A DNA stretch of 15,991 bases, from assembly GCA_905210525.1 (NCBI GenBank), contig CAJLXE010000011.1, positions 1 to 15,991 of the forward strand, in the 5' to 3' direction. Shown here one piece after another: positions 1-8,338 of the stretch; position 1 is the stretch's first letter, and each line of letters begins with the position of its first letter. The position numbers were made by a program, and so were the translations under genes. Below the pieces are notes generated by a model. The model ran no database searches, was not told where the DNA came from, and worked only from the letters and a program-made list of their open reading frames with translations. This DNA is from an uncultured Clostridia bacterium (GTDB lineage Bacteria > Bacillota > Clostridia > HGM11327).

Positions 1-881
1 TGATCTCCGCGGCTTTCGCCTTTGGGCAAGGGAATCAAAAGCATCGGTATTTGAGCTGCAAGAAATTCAAATATTGCGTTTGAACCCGCACGCGATACCG
101 CTATATCGGATATGGCAAACAAATGCGGCAATTCGGTTGTTACGTAATCGAATTGTTTGTATCCACGGATATTGAGCGTATTGTCACAACCTCCGCGGCC
201 GCATATATGTATTATATTGTACTTTTTAACGAGATCGTTCAGGGATTCTCTTATAAGCTTATTTATTGCTTGTGCCCCGAGACTGCCGCCCATTACTATT
301 ATAACAGGCTTGTTATCTGCGAATCCGCACAGAGAATATCCTGTGCTGCGGGAACCTGCAAACAGCTCCTTTCTTAACGGAGCACCGGTACATATTACCG
401 AAGAAGCGCCGTTTCTTTTTTTATTGCGGAACATCGAAACGGTTTCGGGAAATGTGGTGCATATTTTATCTGCAAATTCAGCCGAAATTTTGTTGGCAAG
501 ACCGGGTGTGAAGTCCGATTCGTGAATAATTACGGGTACATGATGTCTGTGCGCGGCAATTACTACCGGAACCGTAACAAATCCGCCCTTTGAAAATACA
601 ACGTCGGGCTTTATTTCTTTGACAAGCTTTGACGCTTCTTTTATTCCCTTCAATACTTTGAATGCGTCTTTTATGTTGCCGGGATGAAATCCTCTTACAA
701 ATTTGCCTGCCGAAATAGGGTGATATGTGATGTCTTTGTCCGAGGCAACGATATCTTTTTCCATGCCTCTGTGAGTTCCTATATAATCTATATTGAATCC
801 GTGTTTTTTCAGCTCCGGAACCAATGCCATATTACCGCTTACGTGGCCGGCTGTACCGCCGCCGGTTAAAATGATTTTCAT
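1..881 (-). CDS. murG: MurG, lipid II GlcNAc transferase (3' end cut by window edge)
   Basis: MurG is a peripheral inner-membrane glycosyltransferase (family GT28). It moves GlcNAc from UDP-GlcNAc onto lipid I to make lipid II, the last cytoplasmic step of peptidoglycan precursor synthesis. The visible 293 codons start with MKIILTGGGTAGHV, the N-terminal glycine-rich loop. A KGGFVTVPV segment (near residue 100), a second loop GGSLGAQ (near 210) and the donor-binding stretch RAGSNAIFE (near 270) follow, and the frame leaves the window at RGD. The family is usually about 350-370 residues, so roughly 65-75 residues are missing only because of the window edge. The loop reads GHVSGN where homologues normally have a proline (GHVTPN or GHxxP). 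The gene follows ftsQ by 65 nt. The ATG has no close Shine-Dalgarno; the nearest AAAGGAG (minus strand 920-914) is 32 nt upstream inside a small hairpin (AAAGG/CCTTT). The identity is certain; only the start signal is unusual. Confidence 0.97.
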   Translation of the reverse strand, partial: MKIILTGGGTAGHVSGNMALVPELKKHGFNIDYIGTHRGMEKDIVASDKDITYHPISAGKFVRGFHPGNIKDAFKVLKGIKEASKLVKEIKPDVVFSKGGFVTVPVVIAAHRHHVPVIIHESDFTPGLANKISAEFADKICTTFPETVSMFRNKKRNGASSVICTGAPLRKELFAGSRSTGYSLCGFADNKPVIIVMGGSLGAQAINKLIRESLNDLVKKYNIIHICGRGGCDNTLNIRGYKQFDYVTTELPHLFAISDIAVSRAGSNAIFEFLAAQIPMLLIPLPKGESRGD

Positions 882-946
882 ATCAATAACTGCGCCGTTC
901 GGATATAAAGGCGCTCCTTTCGGAAAGTATATATTTTGTGCAGTGT

Positions 947-1693
947 TTATTTTATTACAAAGCAATTCGCATAAAGCGTTATAGTGTGTTCGTTGTCGTC
1001 AAATATCGCGTTTTGCAGTTCTTTTTCGTTTAACCACTTTAATTTTTGCGCTATATCAACAGCTTCGCACAGATCAATTCTTTTACCGTTTTTGCAAATA
1101 AGGTACATATCTGAAAGATCCTCAAGCGATACTGCACTTATAATGTTATATGTATCGTTTTCTGTTAAAGTGTCGGTTACAGTGCGTATCACACTTTTTT
1201 GATATTCGTCCTTTGTGATGATAGGACTTCCTATCTGATACTGGGACAGTCTTATTCCGTTAAACCGGATAAGGTCATATTGACTTATATCTGTTACGCT
1301 TTTTATGACACATCCCGAATTGTCTGTGATTATAAAAGAATTTTCGTATTCTATTATTGCCGCAGGTATTCTTTTTGACACCGTAAGGCGCACTGTGGAA
1401 GGGTATATCAGCATGAGATCGACAAAAGCATATTCTCCTGTTGAATTTACGGCATTTTTGATACGATCTGTGTTGATGTCGAAAATATTCTGACCTTTTT
1501 TGATTGCGGAGGATTGACGTACAAAGTCGGCGTCTTCTTCGGATATATTTTCACATATTATTTCTATATTTTTGACTTTAAACAAATTACCGCGCATAAC
1601 TCCGAGTCCGATGAGCACGACCGCCGCAACCGAAAAAAGAATTATCAGAACTACTCTTGATTTCATGCCGATTACTTTGTATCTGAACAGCAA
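947..1693 (-). CDS. ftsQ: FtsQ/DivIB-type cell division protein
   Basis: This is a bitopic division protein of the FtsQ/DivIB family. It scaffolds FtsL and FtsB/DivIC in the divisome and helps regulate septal wall synthesis. A short basic N-terminus (MKSR) is followed by one membrane segment (about residues 13-33). A POTRA-like domain (about 38-108) opens with FKVKNIEIICENISEED and includes YPSTVRLTVSKRIPAAIIEYENSF, a typical family pattern. A beta-rich extracellular part ends at about residue 248. The length suits the family. The start is uncertain: the frame can begin at TTG 1693 or at ATG 1666 (MKSRVVLIILF), and neither has a good Shine-Dalgarno. An AAAGGA lies further upstream, about 45 nt before the TTG. 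The gene lies 109 nt after murA and 65 nt before murG, in the same direction. Sequence divergence is normal for this family, so the call rests on topology, the POTRA pattern and context. Confidence 0.88.
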   Translation of the reverse strand: MLFRYKVIGMKSRVVLIILFSVAAVVLIGLGVMRGNLFKVKNIEIICENISEEDADFVRQSSAIKKGQNIFDINTDRIKNAVNSTGEYAFVDLMLIYPSTVRLTVSKRIPAAIIEYENSFIITDNSGCVIKSVTDISQYDLIRFNGIRLSQYQIGSPIITKDEYQKSVIRTVTDTLTENDTYNIISAVSLEDLSDMYLICKNGKRIDLCEAVDIAQKLKWLNEKELQNAIFDDNEHTITLYANCFVIK

Positions 1694-1802
1694 AGGGAAA
1701 CATAATACGTTTTCCGCGTCTGCACAGAATATCCTTTCTTTTGTATTGCGGCAACTCCGTTTTTTTTATTCGGACTTGCCGCTTTTATTTGCGTTATGGC
1801 GG

Positions 1803-3062
1803 TTAAGCTATATCTCCGCCTACATTTCTTATTGATTCTACAATGTTCTCATAGCCGCGCTCTATAAAGTGCGCACGGTGAATAACCGTTGTTCCGTGTG
1901 CTGCCAATCCGGCGATTATCAAAGCGGCATTGCATCTGAGGTCGGTACCGTAAATTTCGGCGCCGCTCAGCATATCCACGCCGTGAATAACCGCAAGACT
2001 TGTCTGTGAATCTATCACTCTTATACTTATATCGGCTCCGAGGGCACAGAGCGAATAAGCGGCTTTGAATCTGTTTTCGTATATGTTTTCCTGTATTACG
2101 GACATACCGTCCGCAAGCGTAAGAACCGCCATCAGCTGAGGCTGAAGATCCGTCGGAAAACCGGGGAAAGGCGATGTCTGCGTAAATTCAATAGGCTTAA
2201 GCCTCATTGTTTTTCTGATTCTTATTGAACTGCCGTCGGACTGCACGTGAGCTCCCATTGCCTGAATACAGTTTATAAGCGCTCCGTTGTGTTCGGCTTC
2301 GGCATTTTTTATAAGCACGTCGCCGCCTGTTGCGCAGGTCATAAGCATATATGTGCCTGCGACTATTCTGTCCGGAATTACAGTGTATTCACATGAGTGA
2401 TACTTCTTTTTGCCTGTGACGGTTATGGTATTTGTGCCTGCTCCGCTTATTTGACCGCCCATAAGATTTATAAAATCCTGCAAAGCTTTTATTTCGGGTT
2501 CTTTTGCGGCATTTTCTATTATTGTTTCGCCGTTTGCCATTGCTGCGGCAAGTATTACGTTTTCAGTGGCGCCAACGCTTGGAAACGGCAGTATTATGTG
2601 TGTTCCGGAAAGTTCTTTTGCAGAACAATTCCAGCACTGACCGTCGTATATGATATTTACGCCCATTTGTCTCAGTGCGGAAAGATGCATATCAATAGGT
2701 CTTGCGCCTATATCGCATCCTCCGGGCTGTGCAAGGCGTGCTGTGCCGAATTTTGCCAGTACGGCGCCCATAAGCACTACGGAAGAACGTATTTTACCTA
2801 CGTGTTCATCGGAAATTTCACAACTGCTCATCCCCGAGCAATTTATCGTAAGAGAACTGCTGTTTCTTGATGATCTGATGCCTAATTCGTTCATTATATA
2901 GAGCATATCGTCTATATCCGAAATATCAGGCGCGTTATGTATTGTGATTTCCTCATCCGTAAGGATACAAGCGGCTAAAACAGGAAGAACGGCATTTTTT
3001 GAGCCGCATACGTCGAGTTCTCCGTATAAAGGCATACCTCCGTTTATGGTTAATGTTTCCAT
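1803..3062 (-). CDS. murA: MurA, UDP-GlcNAc 1-carboxyvinyltransferase
   Basis: MurA transfers enolpyruvate from PEP to UDP-GlcNAc, the first committed step of peptidoglycan synthesis, in the cytoplasm. It is the target of fosfomycin in the family. The 419-residue protein has the normal length. Visible active-site features are K22-N23 in SKNAVLP, the catalytic cysteine at C116 in PGGCDIGARPIDMHL, and D305 in FPGFPTDLQP. The C-terminal GTDLRCNAALIIAGL and HFIERGYENI also match the family. Having cysteine rather than aspartate at position 116 predicts fosfomycin sensitivity at the enzyme level (inference). The ATG has a GAGGTG Shine-Dalgarno 5 nt upstream, and that site lies in one arm of a 12-bp inverted repeat described separately. 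murA lies between ftsW and ftsQ, which is not the Escherichia or Bacillus dcw order. Many Bacillota have two murA paralogues; whether a second exists here is not visible. Confidence 0.97.
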   Translation of the reverse strand: METLTINGGMPLYGELDVCGSKNAVLPVLAACILTDEEITIHNAPDISDIDDMLYIMNELGIRSSRNSSSLTINCSGMSSCEISDEHVGKIRSSVVLMGAVLAKFGTARLAQPGGCDIGARPIDMHLSALRQMGVNIIYDGQCWNCSAKELSGTHIILPFPSVGATENVILAAAMANGETIIENAAKEPEIKALQDFINLMGGQISGAGTNTITVTGKKKYHSCEYTVIPDRIVAGTYMLMTCATGGDVLIKNAEAEHNGALINCIQAMGAHVQSDGSSIRIRKTMRLKPIEFTQTSPFPGFPTDLQPQLMAVLTLADGMSVIQENIYENRFKAAYSLCALGADISIRVIDSQTSLAVIHGVDMLSGAEIYGTDLRCNAALIIAGLAAHGTTVIHRAHFIERGYENIVESIRNVGGDIA

Positions 3063-3064
3063 AA

Positions 3065-3138
3065 AAACACCTCAATTCTGAATTGATGTAAGCCACTTTT
3101 GCGGCTCCTTATATAAACAATGTATTATTGAGGTGTTT
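3065..3138 (-). repeat. 12-bp perfect inverted repeat in the murA leader
   Basis: Arms AAACACCTCAAT (3065-3076) and ATTGAGGTGTTT (3127-3138) are perfect reverse complements separated by 50 nt. In the minus-strand transcript the promoter-proximal arm begins 11 nt after the ftsW stop codon. The distal arm contains the GAGGTG Shine-Dalgarno of murA, so folding would hide the ribosome binding site. The loop holds a second hairpin (AGCCGC/GTGGCT around an AAAA loop, with one G-U pair) and an AAGGAG motif at 3105-3110. The stem is AT-rich and lacks a following U-run, so it does not look like an intrinsic terminator. A regulatory role is inference. Confidence 0.6.
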
Positions 3139-3149
3139 GAATTGTTACA

Positions 3150-4292
3150 TCAGTTGTTGTGCCACATACTGTCTTTTTTTAATTTTACGGACATTCTTCG
3201 TCTCGGAGGAGGCAGTTCCGTATAACGCGAAATGTTAAGCAGTATTCCTACGGATGCAAGCATTATCATAAGGGATGTTCCGCCATAGCTTATAAAAGGC
3301 AAAGGTATTCCGGTAGGCGGTATGGCTCCCGTAACAACACAGAGGTTTATTATCGTCTGTATTGCTATCATGCATACGATTCCTGTTGCGAGCAGCGCCG
3401 CGAACGGGTCGTTTGAACGGTGCGCAACGAGTATTCCGCGCCATATAAGAATTATAAACGCAAGAAAAAGACAGATACAGCCTATAAAACCTATTTCTTC
3501 GGATATTATCGCGAATATGAAGTCACTTTCCGCAAAAGGAATGTAAAGATATTTCTGCCTGCTTTGACCGATTCCCACTCCGAGGAGTCCTCCGGAACCT
3601 ATTGCGTAAAGAGACTGAATCAACTGATATCCGTTGCCGAGAGGATCTGCCCACGGATCCCAGAAGGCCTTGAGACGGGCGAGACGGTACGAAGCGGACA
3701 TCATAAGATATACGCCGCCTGCAACACATCCGCCGCCTGCCGCCGCAAGCCATTTCCAGTGAAGCCCTGCGGCAAAAAGTATTGCAACGGTGATTGCCGC
3801 TATACATACTGTTGTGCTGAGGTTAGGCTGCAGCATTACCAGCAAACAAACGGTGCCCATAAGTCCTACCGCAAGCATCAGGTAACCTATTTTGCTGATT
3901 CGCGTTGGGTCTGTTGAAAAAATATCCGCAAGAATGAGTATTAACGCAAGCTTTGCAACGTCGGCAGGCTGCAAACTGAATCCGCCTATAACAAGCCACC
4001 TTTGAGCGCCGTATACGTTTGTGCCGGCGAACAACACGAGTAGCAACAGCAGTATGCTTACAACATATGCCGGTATAGCGAATTTTTTTAACAGCCTGTA
4101 ATCAAAGTTCCAAAGAAATATCATTACCACTATACCGACGATAGCGCTTCGCAGCTGTTTTGAGGCATAGTAATATGGACCGTTTGAATTCATTGTGGCA
4201 TAGAAGCTTGCGCTTTGAATCATTATAATGCCGAATGCCGTCAGACCGATGGCAAATATGAGAAGCCAGTAATCTGCTGAATGTTTTTTCAC
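3150..4292 (-). CDS. ftsW: FtsW, SEDS-family septal peptidoglycan polymerase
   Basis: FtsW is a polytopic membrane glycosyltransferase of the SEDS family. It polymerises lipid II at the septum together with its class B penicillin-binding partner, which is probably the transpeptidase encoded at 9898-12033. The 380 residues contain about ten hydrophobic segments. Family landmarks are GAQRWLVIGGFSLQPADVAKL (about 95-115), YQLIQSLYAIGSGGLLGVG (about 222-240), QSRQKYLYIPFAESDFIFA with the conserved acidic D257, and PPTGIPLPFISYGGTS near the end. The start is GTG at 4292-4290, with GAGG about 9 nt upstream that overlaps the murD stop codon. Only 10 nt separate the two genes, so translation is probably coupled. 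RodA is the paralogous alternative, but the dcw position favours FtsW. Confidence 0.95.
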   Translation of the reverse strand: MKKHSADYWLLIFAIGLTAFGIIMIQSASFYATMNSNGPYYYASKQLRSAIVGIVVMIFLWNFDYRLLKKFAIPAYVVSILLLLLVLFAGTNVYGAQRWLVIGGFSLQPADVAKLALILILADIFSTDPTRISKIGYLMLAVGLMGTVCLLVMLQPNLSTTVCIAAITVAILFAAGLHWKWLAAAGGGCVAGGVYLMMSASYRLARLKAFWDPWADPLGNGYQLIQSLYAIGSGGLLGVGIGQSRQKYLYIPFAESDFIFAIISEEIGFIGCICLFLAFIILIWRGILVAHRSNDPFAALLATGIVCMIAIQTIINLCVVTGAIPPTGIPLPFISYGGTSLMIMLASVGILLNISRYTELPPPRRRMSVKLKKDSMWHNN

Positions 4293-4302
4293 CTGAAAAA
4301 CC

Positions 4303-5661
4303 TCACATCAAAATGTATTTGTTTTTTTCGATAAGTTCTTCTGCTTTTTGCTTGAATATTTTTCCTCGTTGCTCGTAATTATCGAACATATCCCAGCTTG
4401 CGCAAGCGGGGGAGAGCAGTACATTGTCACCCGATGAGCAGGCTTCAAATGCTTTTTCTATTGCCTCGCCGAACGTTTTGCAGTATGTTATGTTTTCGTA
4501 ACCGTAACGTTTTGCGGTTTCGAGTATAAGCGGTGCGGTCTGACCTATTACCGTTATGGCTTTTATTTTGTCGTCAATTACGTCAAACAATTCATCGAAA
4601 GAGCCGCCTTTGTCAAAACCGCCCAGTATAAGAGCCGTTTTTGAAGGCATGGACTGTATTGCTTTTATTGTAGAGTCGCAGTTTGTGCCTTTGGAATCGT
4701 TATAGAATCGTATGCCGTTTACCTGTCCGCAGTATTCTATGCGATGTTCAACACCCATGAAGCTTTTGAGAGTATTGCGTATTGCATCTGCCGATGCACC
4801 GTACAGCTTTGCAAGCAGAGCCGCCGCAAGTGCGTTTTCGATATTGTGTCTGCCCAAAATGTTAAGCTCGCTTGTAAGACAAAGGTTTTCGGTTTTGCCG
4901 TCGGTGTTTATTACAAGCATATCTTCTTCAAGCCATGCGCCTGTACCGAGCTTTTTTTGCGTACTGAAAAATATGGGTTTGCGGTTTCCGACATCGATTT
5001 CCGACGTTATTGAATTATCTGCATTAAGCACTACATACGAAGATGCATCCATATTTTTGAAACACGTCTTTTTGGCGTCTATGTATGCTTCCATAGAGCC
5101 GTGCCGTGAAAGATGGTCAGGCGTAACATTCAGAATTGCGCATATCATAGGCTTGAAGTCAACAACGGATTCAAGCTGATAACTGCTTATTTCGGCAACA
5201 ACGGCGCTGTTTTCCGATATGTTGTCAACCTCGCTTATAAAAACGTTACCTATATTTCCTACAACATATGTATCAAATCCTGCATTTTTCAGTATTTCAC
5301 CCGTAAGCGTAGTGGTGGTGGTTTTGCCGTTTGTGCCTGTTATGGCAATTATTTTTCCCTTGCAGTGCCTGTATGCAAACTCTATTTCTCCGATTGTTTC
5401 TATTCCCTTTTCTTTTGCCTTCAATATGAAATCAAGCTTTGTGGGAACTCCCGGGCTTAAAATCAGCATATCGGTTTTATCCAACCATTCCTCGCAAAAT
5501 TCGCCTGATTTTACAGGTATGCTTTTATTAAGCCGGCTCAGTGCTTCTTCCGACGGATTTTTGTCGTATGCCGTTACTTTTCCTCCGTGCTTATGAATGT
5601 ATTCCGCAAGAGCTATGCCGCTTTTGCCTAATCCTATTACCATATATGTTTTATTCTGCAT
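4303..5661 (-). CDS. murD: MurD, UDP-MurNAc-L-alanine:D-glutamate ligase
   Basis: MurD adds D-glutamate to UDP-MurNAc-L-Ala with ATP hydrolysis, in the cytoplasm. The 452-residue protein has the family layout. An N-terminal Rossmann-like domain has GLGKSGIALAE (10-20) and SPGVP. The central ATPase domain has ITGTNGKTTTTT (107-118) and NVTPDHLSRHGSMEAYIDAK, which supplies the Mg-binding and carbamylated-lysine region. The C-terminal domain has NDSKGTNCDST, LGGFDKG and LSPACASWDMFDNYEQRG. The last two are MurD-typical and separate it from MurC, MurE and MurF. An AAAGGA lies 8 nt before the ATG. The gene follows mraY after an unusually long gap (151 nt) that contains an imperfect hairpin, and it is tightly coupled to ftsW downstream. 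Confidence 0.97.
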   Translation of the reverse strand: MQNKTYMVIGLGKSGIALAEYIHKHGGKVTAYDKNPSEEALSRLNKSIPVKSGEFCEEWLDKTDMLILSPGVPTKLDFILKAKEKGIETIGEIEFAYRHCKGKIIAITGTNGKTTTTTLTGEILKNAGFDTYVVGNIGNVFISEVDNISENSAVVAEISSYQLESVVDFKPMICAILNVTPDHLSRHGSMEAYIDAKKTCFKNMDASSYVVLNADNSITSEIDVGNRKPIFFSTQKKLGTGAWLEEDMLVINTDGKTENLCLTSELNILGRHNIENALAAALLAKLYGASADAIRNTLKSFMGVEHRIEYCGQVNGIRFYNDSKGTNCDSTIKAIQSMPSKTALILGGFDKGGSFDELFDVIDDKIKAITVIGQTAPLILETAKRYGYENITYCKTFGEAIEKAFEACSSGDNVLLSPACASWDMFDNYEQRGKIFKQKAEELIEKNKYILM

Positions 5662-5685
5662 ATCAATTATCCTTTCCGGGGAATT

Positions 5686-5718
5686 GCAGCGGCAAAACCC
5701 ACGTTGCTTTGCCGTTGC
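5686..5718. repeat. Imperfect hairpin in the mraY-murD gap
   Basis: GCAGCGGCAAA (5686-5696) and TTTGCCGTTGC (5708-5718) form an 11-bp inverted repeat with an 11-nt loop and one non-Watson-Crick position. That position is a G-U pair in a plus-strand transcript but an A-C mismatch in the minus-strand operon transcript. No U-run follows on the minus strand, so it is not a standard terminator there. It could be an mRNA processing or stability element, or a chance pairing. Confidence 0.4.
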
Positions 5719-5812
5719 CCGAAATTATATTATTTAATCGTTAACGGCGATATATTGTTGTTTATTTATTTATATTCAAAAATCGTGCGGATATGAATAC
5801 AAAACGACTCTG

Positions 5813-6820
5813 TTACAAGAGAGGAAGTATTGATATAAGTGCAAGCAGAGAAAAGAATCCCTGTGCTATTGTGAACATTGCTACAACCTGCGTTTCGGAC
5901 ATTCCGCACAGTTCAAAGTGATGATGTATAGGCGCCATTTTGAAAACGCGTTTTTTTCTCGTTTTGTAGCTTGCTACCTGAATTATATCCGAAAGACTTT
6001 CCAAGAGATATATTCCGCCTGCGATTATAAGCAGGAACGGCATTCTCATGAGTATACATACTGCCGCAAGCGCTCCGCCTATTCCCATGGAACCGCAGTC
6101 GCCCATAAATACCTTTGCCGGGTTTGAATTGTATATGAGGAAGCCCATACAGCCGCCCATAAGTATTCCGCAGAATGTAAAGAGATTTTTGCTGTTCGTC
6201 AGCAGATACGGCGAATATTCAAAAAAGTCCGTAAATATAAGCAGAAACAGTACCGCGCTGACTGCACACGTACAAACAAGCGATACGCTTGACAGCAATC
6301 CGTCTATACCGTCTGTAAGATTTGTGCTGTTTACCATTGCAATCATTGCAACGACTATGAGAGGTATATACCATATTCCGAGGTCGATTGTAACGGATGT
6401 AAACGGAATATATACACAGCTTCCGATAAACGGGTTTTTATATGCGTATACGGCAAATATTATCGCCAGACCGAATTGACCTATTATTTTCTGATATGCC
6501 TTAAGCCCCAGACTGCGTTTTTTTACGACTTTTATGTAGTCGTCTATGAAGCCTATGAGCGCATAACCTATTGTTATGAGAACGCATACAAGCGTAAAAT
6601 CGATGCTTCCGCGCGTGAATATGAATGCAAGCACGGCAATGGGAATTATAAATATTATTCCGCCCATTGTGGGAGTTCCTGCCTTTTTCAGATGAGCCTG
6701 CGGACCGTCATCACGAACCTGCTGACCGAATTTGAGTTTTCGGAGGAGCGGTATGAACAGTTTCCCGCAAATAAGAGTGAGTATGAATGCTGACAGCATT
6801 GCCGTTGCGAATGTACGCAT
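5813..6820 (-). CDS. mraY: MraY, phospho-MurNAc-pentapeptide transferase
   Basis: MraY is a polytopic membrane enzyme that transfers phospho-MurNAc-pentapeptide from its UDP carrier to undecaprenyl phosphate, making lipid I. The 335 residues match the family length. Landmarks in order are LKFGQQVRDDGPQAHLKKAGTP followed by TMGG (about 29-54), the acidic pair D93-D94 in GFIDDYIKV, NLTDGIDGL (167-175), FMGDCGS with D241, and the HHHFE motif (299-303) in MAPIHHHFELCG. Together these mark an intact active site. The ATG at 6820 is supported by the family N-terminus. An AAAGGA lies about 15 nt upstream, rather far, and an in-frame ATT would sit closer but is a rare start codon. The gene follows murF by 53 nt. 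Confidence 0.97.
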   Translation of the reverse strand: MRTFATAMLSAFILTLICGKLFIPLLRKLKFGQQVRDDGPQAHLKKAGTPTMGGIIFIIPIAVLAFIFTRGSIDFTLVCVLITIGYALIGFIDDYIKVVKKRSLGLKAYQKIIGQFGLAIIFAVYAYKNPFIGSCVYIPFTSVTIDLGIWYIPLIVVAMIAMVNSTNLTDGIDGLLSSVSLVCTCAVSAVLFLLIFTDFFEYSPYLLTNSKNLFTFCGILMGGCMGFLIYNSNPAKVFMGDCGSMGIGGALAAVCILMRMPFLLIIAGGIYLLESLSDIIQVASYKTRKKRVFKMAPIHHHFELCGMSETQVVAMFTIAQGFFSLLALISILPLL

Positions 6821-6873
6821 AAATATAATCCATATCCTTTCATAAAGTGTTTTTTTCTGACCGTAAACCGGTA

Positions 6874-8277
6874 TTATTGTTCAATGCAGAATCTCTTGTT
6901 GAGAATATAATCCGTAATTTCTTCCATCTTCATTCCGCGTGAGCCTTTTATAAGAAAAGTATCGTCGGGCATGAAGTCAAAGGACGAAAGAAATTCTATC
7001 ACTTCTTCGTTTGAATGTAGCGTCTGTATGTTTTTGTACGACATATGTTCCGCAGCTCCGCCGGAGGTATAAATTGCCATATCTCCGCGCGTTATAAGCA
7101 TATTAACGAAGTGTGCTGTATATCTTCCTATATCTGTATGCGCTTCAGCCGAAAAATCGCCCTGTTCCAGCATATCGCCGAGAATCGCTATTTTTCTGCC
7201 TTTTGCAATATCGTTCATTACTTTTACGGAGGCTTTTACGGCCTGAGGATTTGAATTGTAGACGTCGCTGATTACCGTAACTCCGTCTATACATTTAAAA
7301 ACTTTCATCCTCATATCGTCGGGAATAAATTCGGCAAGTCCGCGGGAAATACTTTCAAGCGGAATACCGTCCGCTATTCCCGCAGCGGCGGCCGCAAGTG
7401 CGTTATATACGTTATGAATACCGAGAGTATTTATTTTGACGTGTACGCTTTGGCTGCCGTGATTTATGTCAAATTCGGTTATAAATATATCATCGCGGGA
7501 AAAAGTTTCTATATTTGCAGCTGTGACATCCGCTTTATTGTATATGCCGTATGTGATACGCTTGGCGGTAAGACTTTTGTCGTCGAGAGTTTTTGCAAGC
7601 ATATCGTCGTCGATGTTTACTATCATAGTGCCGCCCGGTTTTACAGCCCTGAATATATCGCATTTTTCATTTGCAATGGCTTCTCTTGAACCGAAAAACT
7701 CTATATGGCTTGTGCCTATGTTTGTTATGACGGCAATATCGGGTTTTACTATTGAACACATTGTCTTTATTTCGCCCTTGTGGCCTGTTCCCATTTCAAA
7801 TACGGCAGCTTTGTTTTTTTCGGAAAGCCTGCATACTGTGAGGGGAAGACCTATTATGCTGTTGTAGTTGCCGGCTGTTTTGAGTGTGTTGTTGTACTTT
7901 TGCGAAAAAACATCAAAAAGCATTTCCTTGGTTGTTGTTTTTCCGCAGCTGCCGGTGACGGCAACAGTCAGGGGAGACATCATTTCAAAATATGCGCGTG
8001 CAACACTGCGCAGCGCCTCCTCGGGTGATTCCGTGAGTATTGTGGGTATGGGAGAGTTTTCTATGTGCCTGCTTACGATGGCGCATACTGCTCCTGAGTC
8101 TGCCGCGCTTTTTATAAAGCTGTGCCCGTCTACCTTGGCACCAACTATTGCAACGTACATATCTCCTTTTTTTATTCGTCTGGAATCGGTTTCGGCTCCG
8201 GTTATGCACACGTCTTCCGAGTAGTCGCATAAGCCGCCGGTGATTCTCACGACGTCTGATATTTTAATTGATTCCAT
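6874..8277 (-). CDS. murF: MurF, UDP-MurNAc-tripeptide:D-Ala-D-Ala ligase
   Basis: MurF joins D-alanyl-D-alanine to the UDP-MurNAc-tripeptide, completing the pentapeptide precursor in the cytoplasm. The protein is 467 residues, near the family norm. The N-terminal uridine-binding domain has TDSRRIKKGDMYVAIVG (about 30-46). The ATPase domain has VTGSCGKTTTKEM (107-119), the KTAGNYNSIIGLPLT segment, and EMGTGHKGEI, a MurF hallmark. The C-terminal domain has DVYNSNP (328-334), LGDMLEQG and KGSRGMKMEEI. The ATG at 8277 has only a weak GGAA about 7 nt upstream. It follows murE by 61 nt with no visible terminator between, consistent with one transcript. Confidence 0.97.
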   Translation of the reverse strand: MESIKISDVVRITGGLCDYSEDVCITGAETDSRRIKKGDMYVAIVGAKVDGHSFIKSAADSGAVCAIVSRHIENSPIPTILTESPEEALRSVARAYFEMMSPLTVAVTGSCGKTTTKEMLFDVFSQKYNNTLKTAGNYNSIIGLPLTVCRLSEKNKAAVFEMGTGHKGEIKTMCSIVKPDIAVITNIGTSHIEFFGSREAIANEKCDIFRAVKPGGTMIVNIDDDMLAKTLDDKSLTAKRITYGIYNKADVTAANIETFSRDDIFITEFDINHGSQSVHVKINTLGIHNVYNALAAAAAGIADGIPLESISRGLAEFIPDDMRMKVFKCIDGVTVISDVYNSNPQAVKASVKVMNDIAKGRKIAILGDMLEQGDFSAEAHTDIGRYTAHFVNMLITRGDMAIYTSGGAAEHMSYKNIQTLHSNEEVIEFLSSFDFMPDDTFLIKGSRGMKMEEITDYILNKRFCIEQ

Positions 8278-8338
8278 ATTAACATTCCGTTTCTCATATA
8301 TTTAATTTAATGCCCGTCGGTGTGCCTTAAAATTGATT

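Noticed and set aside
2397..2870. 157-codon plus-strand frame inside murA
   Set aside because: It lies antisense to an intact MurA coding sequence and has a cysteine- and tyrosine-rich composition typical of shadow frames.
3093..3099. Single AAAGTGG upstream of murA as an MraZ site
   Set aside because: There is no partner box at 10-bp spacing, and the bases are part of the nested RNA hairpin instead.
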